Assembly (NCBI GenBank): GCA_026645735.1 | Contig: JAPKMT010000014.1 | Location: forward strand, 1-62,337 | Source: Flexilinea sp. | GTDB lineage: Bacteria > Chloroflexota > Anaerolineae > Anaerolineales > Anaerolineaceae | Direction: 5' to 3' | Length of the DNA stretch: 62,337 nt | Part shown: positions 16,678 through 26,800 of the stretch, in pieces | Numbering within the stretch: position 1 is the first letter of the stretch | Layout of the letters: each line of letters opens with the position of its first letter | Translations under genes and position numbers: made by a program | The notes under the pieces: generated by a model | What the model saw: the letters and a program-made list of their open reading frames with translations, nothing else | Databases searched by the model: none | What the model was told of the DNA's origin: nothing

Positions 16678-16765
16678 ATGGTGAGGGGGATTCGAACCCT
16701 TTCACTGATCGGATTCGACTTTACCAGGTATAGTAGCCCAGTGTTTACCACTTGGGAGAGGGATA
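16678..16765 (-). pseudogene. tRNA-like remnant
   Basis: Read on the minus strand the stretch has a T-arm-like GGGTTCGAATCCC near its 3' end, a D-arm-like CCCAAGTGGTAAACACTGGG, and an anticodon-arm-like ACTGGG-loop-CCTGGT with an eight-base loop. The T-stem has only three pairs and no 5' partner for the 3' CCCTCACC is present. It is best read as a degraded class II tRNA rather than a functional gene. Confidence 0.3.
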
Positions 16766-16779
16766 TACTTCATTCTTTG

Positions 16780-16929
16780 CCTAGCTTCTCCCTGTAAAGG
16801 GAAGGGTCAAATTTCCTTCTCCCTTCCAGAGAGAAGGGCAGGATGAGGGTTGTGTATATATGGTAGTTTGTCTTGTTGAGGAGAAGACTGGCCGTGTCAC
16901 TCACCTAACCTCTCCCCTGTGGGGAGAGG
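16780..16929. repeat. GC-rich inverted-repeat cluster
   Basis: Several CTCTCCC/GGGAGAG-type stems follow each other, including CTTCTCCCTTCCAGAGAGAAGG (16812 region) and a perfect CCTCTCCCC-TGT-GGGGAGAGG hairpin (16909-16929), with conserved-looking GGATGAGGG and CTCACCTAACC links. The composition differs from the AT-rich surroundings. Similar short palindromic repeats are dispersed in many bacterial genomes; identity to a named family is not claimed. Confidence 0.55.
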
Positions 16930-16964
16930 AACATCGATTATATTGTGAACTGGAACGTTAATAA

Positions 16965-17006
16965 ATCAAGGCCGCTGACCTAAACAAGAGGGGCAGCGAC
17001 CTTGAT
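16965..17006 (-). terminator. Stem-loop terminator of the sugar ABC operon
   Basis: ATCAAGGCCGCTGACC (16965-16980) and its partner (16991-17006) form a 16-position stem with two symmetric mismatches. On the minus strand it is followed by TTTATTAA. It lies 37 bases past the permease stop codon, so it probably ends the operon transcript. Confidence 0.65.
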
Positions 17007-17042
17007 ACTTGGATAAACTTTTTTTGATTGTTGAGTGGTCGA

Positions 17043-18173
17043 TTATTTTTCCATGCGTTTATGAGATTTTTCTGATTGTAACTGACGGTATTGTGAGATT
17101 GCGACCGCGACGACCAACAGCATACCGAGAGCGACTTTCTGTACAAAGGTATTGAAACCGAGAAGGTTCATACCATTGTTCAGAACGCCTACGATGATGA
17201 CGGCAAGGAATGTACCGAACACTGTACCCTTACCGCCACTGGTGGAGGTACCCCCGAGATAGACCGCAGTAATTGCCTGCATTTCCAGACCCTGTCCGTT
17301 TATCGGGTTTCCGGAAGTGGTACGGGATGCCAGCAGAACTCCTGCCAGACCAGCGATACCGCCGGAAATCATGAACATACGGATCTTCATCGTTGTGACA
17401 TTGATACCTGCCAGGCGAGCAGCAGTCGCGTTACCACCGATAGCGTAGACAGCACGACCAAAAGATGTATACCGCATCAGAATGTGCATGACGATAACGA
17501 CGACTAGCAGAATTACTGTAAGAACAGGCACGCCTGTCCATTTAGAACCGTTCAATGTATGCACAGCTGCATCCTTCCAGAGACGGCCTTGTGCCAACCA
17601 CGTGAAATTCGGCTGAGTGACAACACCGATCGGTTTGCCATTTGGAGCAAGTAAGAAAGCAGTGCCAGCGAAAGCAGCCATGGTTCCCAATGTTGCAACT
17701 GTTGCATTGACATGAAGTTTGGTGATAATCAGACCATTGATCAAACCACCGATCATACCTGCAAGAATACCGGCAACAATTGCCCAGAAGATGTTGTTTT
17801 GCGGGAAAATGCTGAGACTACCAACAGCACCGGTTCCGACAAGTGTGGAAGCTGCAACAACGGAACCGCAGGATGCAATGGAACCAATGGAAATATCCAT
17901 AACACCAGCAAGTGCAACAATAGTTTCGCCCATTGCCAACAATCCGACAATAACAACAGCCTGTGCAAGACTATTTAGAAGGTTTTGCCAGGTAAAGAAT
18001 TTGGAACCGCCTTCCAAACCTATCCAACCGCTGACTACGGTGATCAACAGGATTAAAAGAATCAATGCAATTAGAAGCGATAGATTGTCACTTCCTAAAA
18101 AATCGATAAACTGGGTGAAGATATTTTTTTTCTTGATGTTTGATGCTGTAAATGATTCTGTAATTGTAGTCAC
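17043..18173 (-). CDS. RbsC-type sugar ABC transporter permease
   Basis: A 376-residue inner-membrane permease of the ribose/arabinose/galactose branch. It has many hydrophobic segments, the family motif ALAGVMDISIGSIA near residue 108, a MIGGLINGLIITKLHVNA stretch, and AVYAIGGNATAARLAGIN before the last helices. The start is GTG with GGAGGAG eight bases upstream; it overlaps the ATPase stop by four bases. A single permease gene implies a homodimeric pore, as in RbsC and AraH systems. The substrate is inferred from the AraF-like binding protein. Confidence 0.88.
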   Translation of the reverse strand: MTTITESFTASNIKKKNIFTQFIDFLGSDNLSLLIALILLILLITVVSGWIGLEGGSKFFTWQNLLNSLAQAVVIVGLLAMGETIVALAGVMDISIGSIASCGSVVAASTLVGTGAVGSLSIFPQNNIFWAIVAGILAGMIGGLINGLIITKLHVNATVATLGTMAAFAGTAFLLAPNGKPIGVVTQPNFTWLAQGRLWKDAAVHTLNGSKWTGVPVLTVILLVVVIVMHILMRYTSFGRAVYAIGGNATAARLAGINVTTMKIRMFMISGGIAGLAGVLLASRTTSGNPINGQGLEMQAITAVYLGGTSTSGGKGTVFGTFLAVIIVGVLNNGMNLLGFNTFVQKVALGMLLVVAVAISQYRQLQSEKSHKRMEK

Positions 18174-19762
18174 AGGGAAAACTCCTCCATCTTTGTTTTA
18201 TTGGGGCTTTCGTTTTCGCCCTGCAAATCATCTGCCATGGCTAATTCAAGAATGGATTCTTCTGTTAGTTCTGAACCGGGTATTTCACCTGTAATATGCC
18301 CATTCTGCATCACATATACGCGATCAGAAAGTCCGATAATTTCAGGAAGTTCAGAACTAATGAACATAATCGCAAGACCTTCATTTGCCAATTGATCAAT
18401 CAATTTATAAATTTCCGCCTTGGCGCCAACATCGATACCACGTGTTGGTTCATCCAAGATTAGTATTTTGGGTTTAGCAGCCAACCAGCGAGCCAGAACA
18501 ACTTTTTGCTGGTTTCCACCACTCAATTTGCCGATTTCCTGTTCTAGTGACGGTGTACGAACATTCAGTTTTCTTACAAAACTACTCGCAATCTCTTTCT
18601 CTTTTGTGCGGTTCACAAAGCCCAATTTTGTGAGCTGATTGACGATAACTAATGAGGCATTTTCAAGGACACTTCGGATAAGGATCAAACCTTCACGCTT
18701 GCGATCTTCCGTGGCAAATCCAATTCCCTGTGCGATCGCTTTACTTGGTGTTGTGGTGCTAATTTCTTTCCCTTCAAGGATAATCTTACCGCTGTCAATA
18801 CGCTTGTCACCAAATATGACTTTTGCCAGTTCAGAACGACCTGCCCCAACCAACCCGGCGAAACCAACTACTTCTCCCGCATTGATGTGAAAATTGATAT
18901 CTTTATGCCATTTGCTGTTCAGATGCTCGATACGCAGCACTTCTTTATTGGTTCCAGCAGGATTACGTTGGTAGATTTCTGTTAGTTCACGTCCGACCAT
19001 CAGATGAACAATCTCATGGTCAGTCAATTCTTTTGCCGGCCGTATGGCGATGAGCTCTCCATCGCGGAGAACCGCAACGCGATCACATAGTTGTAATATT
19101 TCTGCAATTCGATGGGAAACATAGATGATGGCCATTCCACCATCACGAAGCTTTCTAACAAGTGTGAAAAGGCGATCCACTTCATCATCAGAAAGCGAAG
19201 AAGTGGGTTCATCAAGCGCCAGTACCCTAACACCCGACTTGAGAGCACGCATGATCTCAACAATTTGACGTTGTGCTGCTGAAAGCTGGTCTCCCATTAA
19301 GTGGGTAGGCAGAACACTGTCGAAACCATATTCTGCTAGACTCTCAGTTACTGTCCGATTAAGGTTCTGCCGATCGATGAAACCATTTGTTTTCGGCAGT
19401 TCACCAACCCAGATGTTTTCTGCTACATTTACACCCGGTATGATTTCCGGTTCCTGATAGATTACACGGATTCCGGCTTTATGTGCGACAAGCGGATTGG
19501 GAAATGATAATGTCTCCCGATCAATCTGCATCGTTCCGGAATCTGGCTGATAGTCACCATTGATAATTTTCAGGAGTGTTGATTTTCCGGCGCCATTTTC
19601 TCCTACAAAAGCTAAAACCTCACCTGGACGGATGTCCAAAGAAACATCATTTAAGGCTTGTACATTGGGGAATGCTTTGCAGATGTGCCGGATTTCGAGC
19701 GTACCTGGGGGATTCTCTTGTGAATCCTCATTTTTATTTTTTTCAAAAAAGGCTTTTTCCAT
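18170..19762 (-). CDS. RbsA/AraG-type sugar ABC transporter ATPase
   Basis: A 530-residue protein with two ABC domains. Domain one has Walker A GENGAGKSTLLKI, the unusual signature LSAAQRQIVEI and Walker B VLALDEPTSSL. Domain two has a degenerate P-loop (GLVGAGRSELAKV), the regular signature LSGGNQQKVVLAR, and ILDEPTRGIDVGAKAEIY. This is the usual architecture for monosaccharide importers. An N-terminal extension of about 20 charged residues is slightly longer than usual. The 160-base gap to the upstream binding-protein gene contains a stem-loop, so expression is probably uneven. Confidence 0.9.
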   Translation of the reverse strand: MEKAFFEKNKNEDSQENPPGTLEIRHICKAFPNVQALNDVSLDIRPGEVLAFVGENGAGKSTLLKIINGDYQPDSGTMQIDRETLSFPNPLVAHKAGIRVIYQEPEIIPGVNVAENIWVGELPKTNGFIDRQNLNRTVTESLAEYGFDSVLPTHLMGDQLSAAQRQIVEIMRALKSGVRVLALDEPTSSLSDDEVDRLFTLVRKLRDGGMAIIYVSHRIAEILQLCDRVAVLRDGELIAIRPAKELTDHEIVHLMVGRELTEIYQRNPAGTNKEVLRIEHLNSKWHKDINFHINAGEVVGFAGLVGAGRSELAKVIFGDKRIDSGKIILEGKEISTTTPSKAIAQGIGFATEDRKREGLILIRSVLENASLVIVNQLTKLGFVNRTKEKEIASSFVRKLNVRTPSLEQEIGKLSGGNQQKVVLARWLAAKPKILILDEPTRGIDVGAKAEIYKLIDQLANEGLAIMFISSELPEIIGLSDRVYVMQNGHITGEIPGSELTEESILELAMADDLQGENESPNKTKMEEFSL

Positions 19763-19873
19763 TAGTTTGATTCCAAAAGCTCATCCATAATTGTTTAACT
19801 ATCCAAAAAAGTGATGTAAATTCTGCTTTCTTTATTTACTTTACAGGATCGTATTGTTAACCCTTCAATATAT

Positions 19874-19905
19874 TAGCGAGCAAGTTTTTGTAAACCTGCT
19901 CGCTA
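19874..19905 (-). terminator. Intercistronic stem-loop after the binding-protein gene
   Basis: TAGCGAGCA (19874-19882) pairs with TGCTCGCTA (19897-19905), with one further pair after a mismatch. On the minus strand no T-run follows. Like the hairpin at 7239-7276 it separates a binding-protein gene from its ATPase gene and probably protects or partially terminates the message. Confidence 0.55.
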
Positions 19906-19921
19906 TTTTTGATAAAAAAAA

Positions 19922-20917
19922 CTAATTGCTGCAGTTTGCCAAAGATACCGGGTCTAACATATCTTTGTAGTTGTCAGGAGTAAGAATGTAAGTATCGGCA
20001 ATGGAGAATGCCGGAGGTTCAATTCCATTAACAACTGCATCATTCAGAACTTCTGCAGCCTTGGTACCAACACTGATACCTGAAACCCAGACGGCTGCTT
20101 TCCAGCCGCTTTCTTGTTCGGCTGCCCATGGCTTACAGGCTTCATAAGCACCAACACCGATGCCGAGAATATTGTCGCTGCTGACTCCAGCAGTTGCAAG
20201 CGCATTCAGGATACCCAAAACGCCTTCGTCGTTACCACCAGTGACGACCCAATGGGTGATTTCAGGATTGGCAGTGATAATCGGGCCTGCAGCATCCTGG
20301 GCAGACAGAGTCTCACCAGTGTAGGGAACTGTGAAGATCATATCTTCAGTCATACCGGCTTTAAGCAGTTCTTCTTTTTCTGCGTCAGCACGTTGGACGA
20401 TGACGGAAAGAGTTTCAACGTTGGCGATCAAAGCACCGACTTTCTTGTCAGTATCTTCCAGCCATTTGTTCTCTGCAAGGAATGAAGCAGCAGCTTCACC
20501 AGCCTGGCGTCCCATCGCTGTACCATCGAATCCAACAAATGGGACGGGATCACCATTTTCATCAACAATATTATCGTCAGTAGCGATCAGGACAACACCT
20601 GCATCGCGAGCTGCTTTAGAAATCGCAGGTCCAATTGTCTGGTCAGGAACAGTGATTGCGATACCAGCTGCACCAGCGGAGATTGCATCATCAATCAATG
20701 TAACACCAAGACTTGGGTCAAGTTTTGCATCGAATGTCTTGGCAGTTGCGCCAAGTTCTTCCGCTTTTTTAACAAATGAAGCTTGTAGATCGATGAAGTA
20801 GTTCTGGTCTGCACTTTTGTTGATCGCGATGAACAAAGGTGCATCTTGTGCGCAAACGACAGTGGCCAATGAGAAAAGCATCATTGCTGCCAATAAAACA
20901 ATAATTGAACGTTTCAT
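19922..20917 (-). CDS. AraF-like periplasmic sugar-binding protein
   Basis: A 331-residue type I periplasmic binding protein. Residues 1-23 are a signal peptide ending VCA before QDAP. The mature protein resembles E. coli L-arabinose-binding protein AraF more than RbsB: VPDQTIGPAI, LIATDDNIVDENGDPVP, WVVTGGNDEGVLG, NILGIGVGAYEA and EPPAFSIADTYILTPDN line up with AraF segments recalled from memory. L-arabinose, galactose or a related pentose or hexose is therefore plausible. The ATG has GGAGGAAG upstream. It is the first gene of the transporter operon, divergent from a LacI-type regulator with an operator candidate in between. Confidence 0.82.
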   Translation of the reverse strand: MKRSIIVLLAAMMLFSLATVVCAQDAPLFIAINKSADQNYFIDLQASFVKKAEELGATAKTFDAKLDPSLGVTLIDDAISAGAAGIAITVPDQTIGPAISKAARDAGVVLIATDDNIVDENGDPVPFVGFDGTAMGRQAGEAAASFLAENKWLEDTDKKVGALIANVETLSVIVQRADAEKEELLKAGMTEDMIFTVPYTGETLSAQDAAGPIITANPEITHWVVTGGNDEGVLGILNALATAGVSSDNILGIGVGAYEACKPWAAEQESGWKAAVWVSGISVGTKAAEVLNDAVVNGIEPPAFSIADTYILTPDNYKDMLDPVSLANCSN

Positions 20918-21032
20918 TTTTTCTTCCTCCTATTAATTTTTCTGCAGAGAAAATCTCAGCAGTTGAAACCAAAAACATATATTTTTTGATAAAAAACATT
21001 TTTATAGAAAAAGAATTTATATAAAAAAAATG

Positions 21033-21046
21033 TGTTATCGTTACCA
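21033..21046. promoter_or_regulatory. Candidate LacI-family operator
   Basis: TGTTATCGTTACCA is an imperfect palindrome with the central CG typical of LacI-family operators (five of seven half-site positions match). It lies 116 bases upstream of the sugar-binding-protein start and 247 bases before lacI. A related palindrome occurs upstream of the DUF5107-like gene (27325-27338), and the half-site GGTAAC recurs at 21252-21257 near the lacI start. Confidence 0.5.
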
Positions 21047-21292
21047 ATTATTTTGATTGTAAACATTGATTGTAGTAGTGTCAAGCTTGATGAAAATCAT
21101 AAAAATTAGATGAATGAGCGATACGAAGAAAGTCGACCTTGCAATTAATGTTTTTTTTAAATGTTTAAAAATATTCTTGCATGATTGTATGCCCATAATT
21201 ATAATGATGTTGAATCATCAGAACTTTATTTTTATGAAGAAATATTGTTGTGGTAACGGACACACAAAATCAACGGAACCCAGAGAGAAAAT

Positions 21293-22381
21293 ATGGAAAA
21301 TCAACAGCCTACAATTAAAGATATAGCAAAAATGGCGGGCGTTTCAATCGCTACTGTCGATCGTGTCCTACACAATAGAGGGAAAGTGTCAAAGAAGAAC
21401 CTGGATTTAATTTCTGCTGCAATTGAAACACTTTCGTATAAGCCAAACCAAATTGCTCGGGCACTTTCCTCACGGAAAAGTAACATTAAGATTGGATTAG
21501 TACTACCCCAAGTGGAGAGTGATTTTTGGGGCGAAATAATTGAAGGTGTTCAAGCAGCGCAGGCTCATTTATCTCCTTTTGGGGTTGAATTAATTACTGA
21601 GTTTTCTTATAGTTATGATCTTGATGAGCAGTTGAAATCGATTAATCAAGTATTGAAAATGAATGTGAATGGGCTGATTATGACACCTTTATATGATGGA
21701 TCCAGTGATATTGTTGACCGGTGTATTCCGAAAGAAGTTCCCTATGCAACAGTGATCGATGATATGCCGGGCAGCAGACGTTTGTTTCATATTGGTCCAG
21801 ATGATTTTGCAATTGGGAATCTGGCTGCACGTCTGACAGAGCTCTATTGTAGACCGCGGGGAAATGTAGTTATATTATCACCGAACAACTCTCTAATTGA
21901 AACCCAGCAGCGAATTTCCGGATTTGTCAGTAAGGTAAAACAGGAACAATTAGCTCTGAACATTCTGCAAATTATTCCGATCCCCGGGAAAACTGAAAAA
22001 TGCATGTATCAGAATATATATATAACGGCTTTAGAATGTATAAAAAATGGCCATAATCTGGATGCTTTTTATGTGACGAACGGGTTGACACAGTGGTGCG
22101 CGGATGCGGTCGTAGAATCTGGTTTGGTTGGTAAAGTTAAAGTAATCGGGCATGAATATACCTCTAAATTACCTCAATACCTCCAATCTGGAGCAATTAG
22201 TGCTGTAATCTACCAGAAACCGGCGATGCAATTCTACAAAGCGATTAATTTGTTATATGAATATATCATTGGTGACCAACGCTCCTTAAATGATAACATC
22301 ATCACTGAGTGTAACATTATCATCAAAGAAAATATATCATTTGTCCATAACGGAGGAAACAGCCAATATGGCTATTGCTGA
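21293..22381 (+). CDS. LacI-family transcriptional regulator
   Basis: A 362-residue LacI/GalR-type protein. The N-terminal helix-turn-helix IKDIAKMAGVSIATVDRVLH and hinge QIARALSSRKSN are clear, followed by a periplasmic-binding-protein-like sensor domain starting IKIGLVLPQ. The effector domain is close to those that bind sugars as whole ligands. It is divergent from the AraF-like transporter, and its last 14 bases overlap the next gene, so it is co-expressed with two hydrolases. It probably represses the transporter and perhaps the large DUF5107-like gene, both of which have similar palindromes upstream. Confidence 0.9.
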   Translation: MENQQPTIKDIAKMAGVSIATVDRVLHNRGKVSKKNLDLISAAIETLSYKPNQIARALSSRKSNIKIGLVLPQVESDFWGEIIEGVQAAQAHLSPFGVELITEFSYSYDLDEQLKSINQVLKMNVNGLIMTPLYDGSSDIVDRCIPKEVPYATVIDDMPGSRRLFHIGPDDFAIGNLAARLTELYCRPRGNVVILSPNNSLIETQQRISGFVSKVKQEQLALNILQIIPIPGKTEKCMYQNIYITALECIKNGHNLDAFYVTNGLTQWCADAVVESGLVGKVKVIGHEYTSKLPQYLQSGAISAVIYQKPAMQFYKAINLLYEYIIGDQRSLNDNIITECNIIIKENISFVHNGGNSQYGYC

Positions 22382-23027
22382 TTGTTTTACTTACCTTGAT
22401 TCTATAAATGATGAATTAGCGAAAAGATGGCCTGATAATCGAACGATCAATATCGTTTGTCATGGACACAGTGTACCATCGGGATATTACTGCACGCCAT
22501 ACGTAGATCCTTTTCACGCTTATCCGCATTTATTGCATCGGCTTATCAAGGAGCGTTTTCCCTATGCTGTAGTTAATGTGATCGTGACAGCGATCGGAGG
22601 TGAGAATTCCGGACAAGGTGCGGAACGTTTTGAGTCGACTGTGCTCTGTCATCAACCAGATGTGTTGACAATTGATTATGGTTTGAATGATCGGCAGATC
22701 ACACTTGCAGAATCTGAAAAAGCATGGCGTTTCATGATCGAAAAAGCGCTTGAACAGAATATCAAGCTCATTTTGCTGACTCCAAGCTGGGAACAATCCT
22801 ATTTCGTGAAAAATGATACGTGGGAACTGCTCGAAAAGCATGTCAGACAAATCCGTTCTCTGGCAGATGAATATGAAATCGGACTGAGTGATACGTTTAC
22901 TGAATTTCAACGATATGTGGATCAAGGAGCGGCACCGCAGGATTTAATGTGTCATATTAATCATCCCAGTACGCTTGGACATCAAATAATAGCCCAGGCG
23001 CTTTCTCGTTGGTTTATCGCTCGTTAA
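22368..23027 (+). CDS. SGNH/GDSL-family hydrolase
   Basis: A 219-residue intracellular protein without signal peptide. SGNH blocks are visible: GHSVPSG near residue 33 (nucleophile Ser), AIGGENSGQG (block II Gly), IDYGLND (block III, Asn) and INHPSTLGH (catalytic His, with Asn replacing the usual Asp three residues before it). Such enzymes remove acyl groups from sugars or lipids. The ATG at 22368 has GGAGG upstream; a longer frame into lacI lacks a binding site. It overlaps lacI by 14 bases and is followed by a nitrilase-family gene after nine bases, which suggests a joint deacylation and amide-hydrolysis step. Substrate unknown. Confidence 0.82.
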   Translation: MAIADCFTYLDSINDELAKRWPDNRTINIVCHGHSVPSGYYCTPYVDPFHAYPHLLHRLIKERFPYAVVNVIVTAIGGENSGQGAERFESTVLCHQPDVLTIDYGLNDRQITLAESEKAWRFMIEKALEQNIKLILLTPSWEQSYFVKNDTWELLEKHVRQIRSLADEYEIGLSDTFTEFQRYVDQGAAPQDLMCHINHPSTLGHQIIAQALSRWFIAR

Positions 23028-23036
23028 GGAATTTCT

Positions 23037-23810
23037 TTGAAACTCGCGGTTGTTCAGCAAAATCATAATCCCGGTAGACCTGATGAAAACCGGCAAAAAG
23101 CAATATTCGCAGCGGATGAAGCATTGCGCCAGGGATGTGATTTGATACTTTTTCATGAAGAATTGTTGACGGGATATTGTATGTCAGCCCGGGAGATGGC
23201 TGAGACAGCGGATGGCAAAACGACACAATTATTTCAACAATTGTTAAAGGGAACGCAGAGTTGTATTATCTATGGCCTGACAGAACGAGATGGCGATAAT
23301 TACTATATTTCGGCTCCAGTAGTGATGAAAGATGGGTTGGTTGCGCTTTATCGTAAGACGCATCTTTATGGAAACAAATCGGGATTACGTAATGAGAAAA
23401 ATTTTTTTACACCGGGCAACCATTTTGTTATGTTTTCCCACCTGGGTGTAAAAATTGGTTTGTTGATCTGTTATGATGGGGATTTTTTTGAAAGCGTTGA
23501 ATACTATCGAAAAAAAGATTGTCAGCTCGTTTTGTGGATGAATAACCGTGAAAGTCGTGGACCAGAAGACCTCGTGCGGGATCACGCTGTGCGAAATTCG
23601 ATGATCATGGCAGTGTCATGTTGCTGCGGCACCGATGAACTGGGAATAAGTTGCCCGGGCGGAAGCTGCATTGTGAATCAACATGGTATGGTTTTGGGAG
23701 AAATATGGAACCGCGAGGGAATTCTGTTTGCTGAAATTGATCCAAGTGGGATAGAGATTGAACGAAAGAAAAATCCTTGGATTAATGATCGACGTGGTGA
23801 TCTTTATTAA
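23037..23810 (+). CDS. Nitrilase-superfamily carbon-nitrogen hydrolase
   Basis: A 257-residue cytoplasmic amidase or carbamoylase-like protein. The catalytic triad is recognisable: Glu41 or Glu42 in FHEELLTGY, Lys107 in YRKTHLYGNK, and Cys145 in LLICYDGDFFE. The start codon is TTG at 23037 with AAGGA seven bases upstream. It is the last gene of the LacI-SGNH-nitrilase operon and is followed by a convergent terminator. Members hydrolyse small amides, omega-amides or N-carbamoyl compounds; the link to a sugar transporter suggests an amide-bearing sugar derivative, but this is inference. Confidence 0.85.
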   Translation: MKLAVVQQNHNPGRPDENRQKAIFAADEALRQGCDLILFHEELLTGYCMSAREMAETADGKTTQLFQQLLKGTQSCIIYGLTERDGDNYYISAPVVMKDGLVALYRKTHLYGNKSGLRNEKNFFTPGNHFVMFSHLGVKIGLLICYDGDFFESVEYYRKKDCQLVLWMNNRESRGPEDLVRDHAVRNSMIMAVSCCCGTDELGISCPGGSCIVNQHGMVLGEIWNREGILFAEIDPSGIEIERKKNPWINDRRGDLY

Positions 23811-23843
23811 GAGAGGAAAAGGAAATCTTCGGATTTATTTATA

Positions 23844-23873
23844 AAAAAGGAATGCCCCCTGACATTCCCTTTT
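23844..23873. terminator. Bidirectional terminator
   Basis: AAAAAGGAATG and CATTCCCTTTT form an A-T flanked stem with one bulged C around an eight-base loop, in the 76-base gap between convergent genes. A- and T-runs on both sides allow function in both directions. Confidence 0.75.
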
Positions 23874-23886
23874 AAGTTTTAAATAC

Positions 23887-26800
23887 TCAATGGATGTCAC
23901 CATCGTTAGGAATGAAATGGAAACGGATACCGAAATGGTACGATTCGAGATGCGATACTTCATCAAAAAGAGCTTGCGCCTTTTGCCACTCATTTTTTCC
24001 CAACCAACCTAATCCAGCTATGAATAGGCAGTGAACACGATTCCTTATCTGCAGATCATCTTCAAAGACCATCAAATCAGGCAGTGAGACGGCAAAATAG
24101 TCGATTTGAACTTTATCAAAGAGGTGCTTTTCACCGTAATCAATTAGTTTGTTGAAACGGATAAAAGCAGCCTCCAGTTGTTCTAGACGCAGCAGAGCTA
24201 ATCCTTGATAGAAGATAGTCTCTGGCGGGAGATCGTTATAGAACATCATGCCTGCCGGTTCGGTCAGGCCTGTAGAGGCCAATTGATATTGCTCACGGCT
24301 CTTATTATCAGATCCTAGCATACGATATGCTTCTCCAAGGTAATAATGGATCTGATTATCCTTTGCATCATTAAGTTTCCCTTCTCCTAAATTTTCTGGA
24401 TAATTGAGAGCCTGATTTAAATAGGCGATAGCTACTTCTGCATCATGAGATTTGAGAGCTTCCTTAGCAAGCTCACATAAAGAGAGAAAATATTGCGCAG
24501 GGACTTTGCCTTCTCCTCCTTCCCATGGATGAAAATGACGTCCGGAAATTAGCTTTAAAGCCTTTTGATAATGACCAAACCAATTATGAAGTGCAATATA
24601 TTCCAAAAACAGATCATCCCGTATTGCTGTAATAGAAGAATGAGCTTCAAGAAATGCAAGCCTCTCATTTGGGCTGATCTGCATTTTCTTTCGCAGCTGA
24701 TCAAGCTCCATTAAAACCCTGGCATCAGTTTCATCAAGCCGATAAGCTTCCTCCATCTCAGTCAGAGCATCTTGCGGACGGTTCTTCTTGTTAAAATATG
24801 CCAGAGACAGGTTACGGTGAACTGTAGGAAAAGATGGATCAAGTTCACGAGATCTCTCCCAACAACTCACGGCATCATCATACTGCCGCTTGTCGTACCA
24901 GAGATTCCCCAAATAATACCAACCTTTGGCATCTGCGGCGTGGTAGCGCAGTGCGCACTGTAGTGCCAGAATATCCTCCAAACGATGAGGGAAACAATAA
25001 TTGCTACAGGCTTTAGTAGCTTCAACAAACGAAGCTTGCGCTGCATCAGAATCCCCTTTTTGTATTAAGTTCAACCCGAGATGATAGTAAAGCATCGGAT
25101 AAACAGGACCTGTGCCTTGCAGATCAATAACAGTTTGCAGAATATTTACCGCTTGATCATACAAACCGGCTGTAAAATAATCAAGCGATAATTCGATCGT
25201 CCAATTGGGTTGTATTTGTAATTGTTCTAATAAAACACGTTCGCTTTCTTTATCCCCTAGTAACCGAAGCTCATTCATTGCACCCAAATCGCAGGGATCA
25301 ATCTCGAGACTTTCCTCTGCAAAACAGCGTGCTTTTTCAAACTGGCTGGTTTCTCGCAAAAGAGCCGTTTTCAACATTCGAGCTTTCATGTGGTGGATAT
25401 TGCGGATCAATGATTGTTCTATATGTGCGAGAGCAGTTTGATAATTTCCTTTTTGTGTCTGGATACAGGCCAAATAATAAAAACCGCTGTTTTGCCATGC
25501 TGAATTCCATGTGGATTTGTAGAAAGCCCCATAGGCTTCATCTATCTTCCCCTGTAGCCAAAGACTATATCCTAAATTGAAGAAAGGTTCTCCATCATAT
25601 GGATTTGGATTCGAACGGGTAAGTTTTCGGATAGCTGCACGGAAATAATGTTCAGACTCTGTAAATTTTCCTCGCCTCAGAAGCAGAGAGCCATAGGCAT
25701 TGTTGATTCGAGAGTCACTGGAATCTCGCTGTAATCCTTCCAGATAATACGCTTCAGGTAAAAAGGTGGCGTGGCGATATTGTTCAAGGTGCAGGCCAAA
25801 AAGATAGAGATCCTCCGTCGTTTTCACATCTTGTGGATCAGGGATGGCTTTGGCAGCCTCAGGTAATTGTTCAATTTTTTCCGCTTCAGGTTTGACATTA
25901 AGAATCTCTTTTCTGTCAGCTGCGAGTAGACTCAGATATAGTTGTTCTGGAAAAACATCAGCAGGGATGCTCAGGGTTTTTTCCATCTTCTGAGATGGTT
26001 CAAGCTGGATTGACTGATCCAAAAGAGTTGTATTTCCATTTTTCAGGATCAGGCGACAATCATGCAAAGCTTCAGGCGCGTAAAGTTGCAACAAGACCTT
26101 CTGATCATCGAGAAACTCCATATTCAGTGCAGCATGGATATTAGCGTTTTTCACAACACCAATTTTCTTATACGGCATGAAATACTGCGTAAAGTTTTTC
26201 TCTTCACCGGGCATTAGCCAGGAAAAATCAGGTTGATTATCGGTGAAACAACCGGTCATCAGCTCTACATAAGGACCATTTTCATCAGTTAAGTTTCTAT
26301 CCCAGGCTTTTCCAAAATCACCGCAGCCCCAAGTCCATTGTTTTTTCCCGGGTGAAAAATGATGGTCAGCGATGTGAAGAATACCAGCTTCCAGTTGATG
26401 ATCGTATCCACCTACGAAATCATAATCTGAGTGATAGGCCATAAAGGATGTGGGGACTGGAATATTCTTGTATCGGGAAATATCAACTCCCGCAGAATAA
26501 TCCTGTTTATAGTAAGTACCGGTAGCGATCGGATATCGGGAGACATCGCGTTTTCCGTGATCCATGACCGCATGGACATCCGGTGGAAATACAGTCTGTG
26601 TATAATCATTGACTGTCACTGCCGGATTAGCCCACCAAAGGAAGGTCTGCGGTTGGTTTGTCCGATTATACAGACGTACGTTGATTTGCAGCAAGGCTTT
26701 ATCCGGGTAAAGTGTAAAGCTTGCCATTCCTTTGGTGCGGAACATGTTCTCAATCTCACTTACGATCGCTGTAACACTTCCGTCAGAATTTTCCCGAATG

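Noticed and set aside
16780..16929. CRISPR array
   Set aside because: The GC-rich stems are not regularly spaced identical direct repeats and have no unique spacers of constant length; they are a cluster of inverted repeats.
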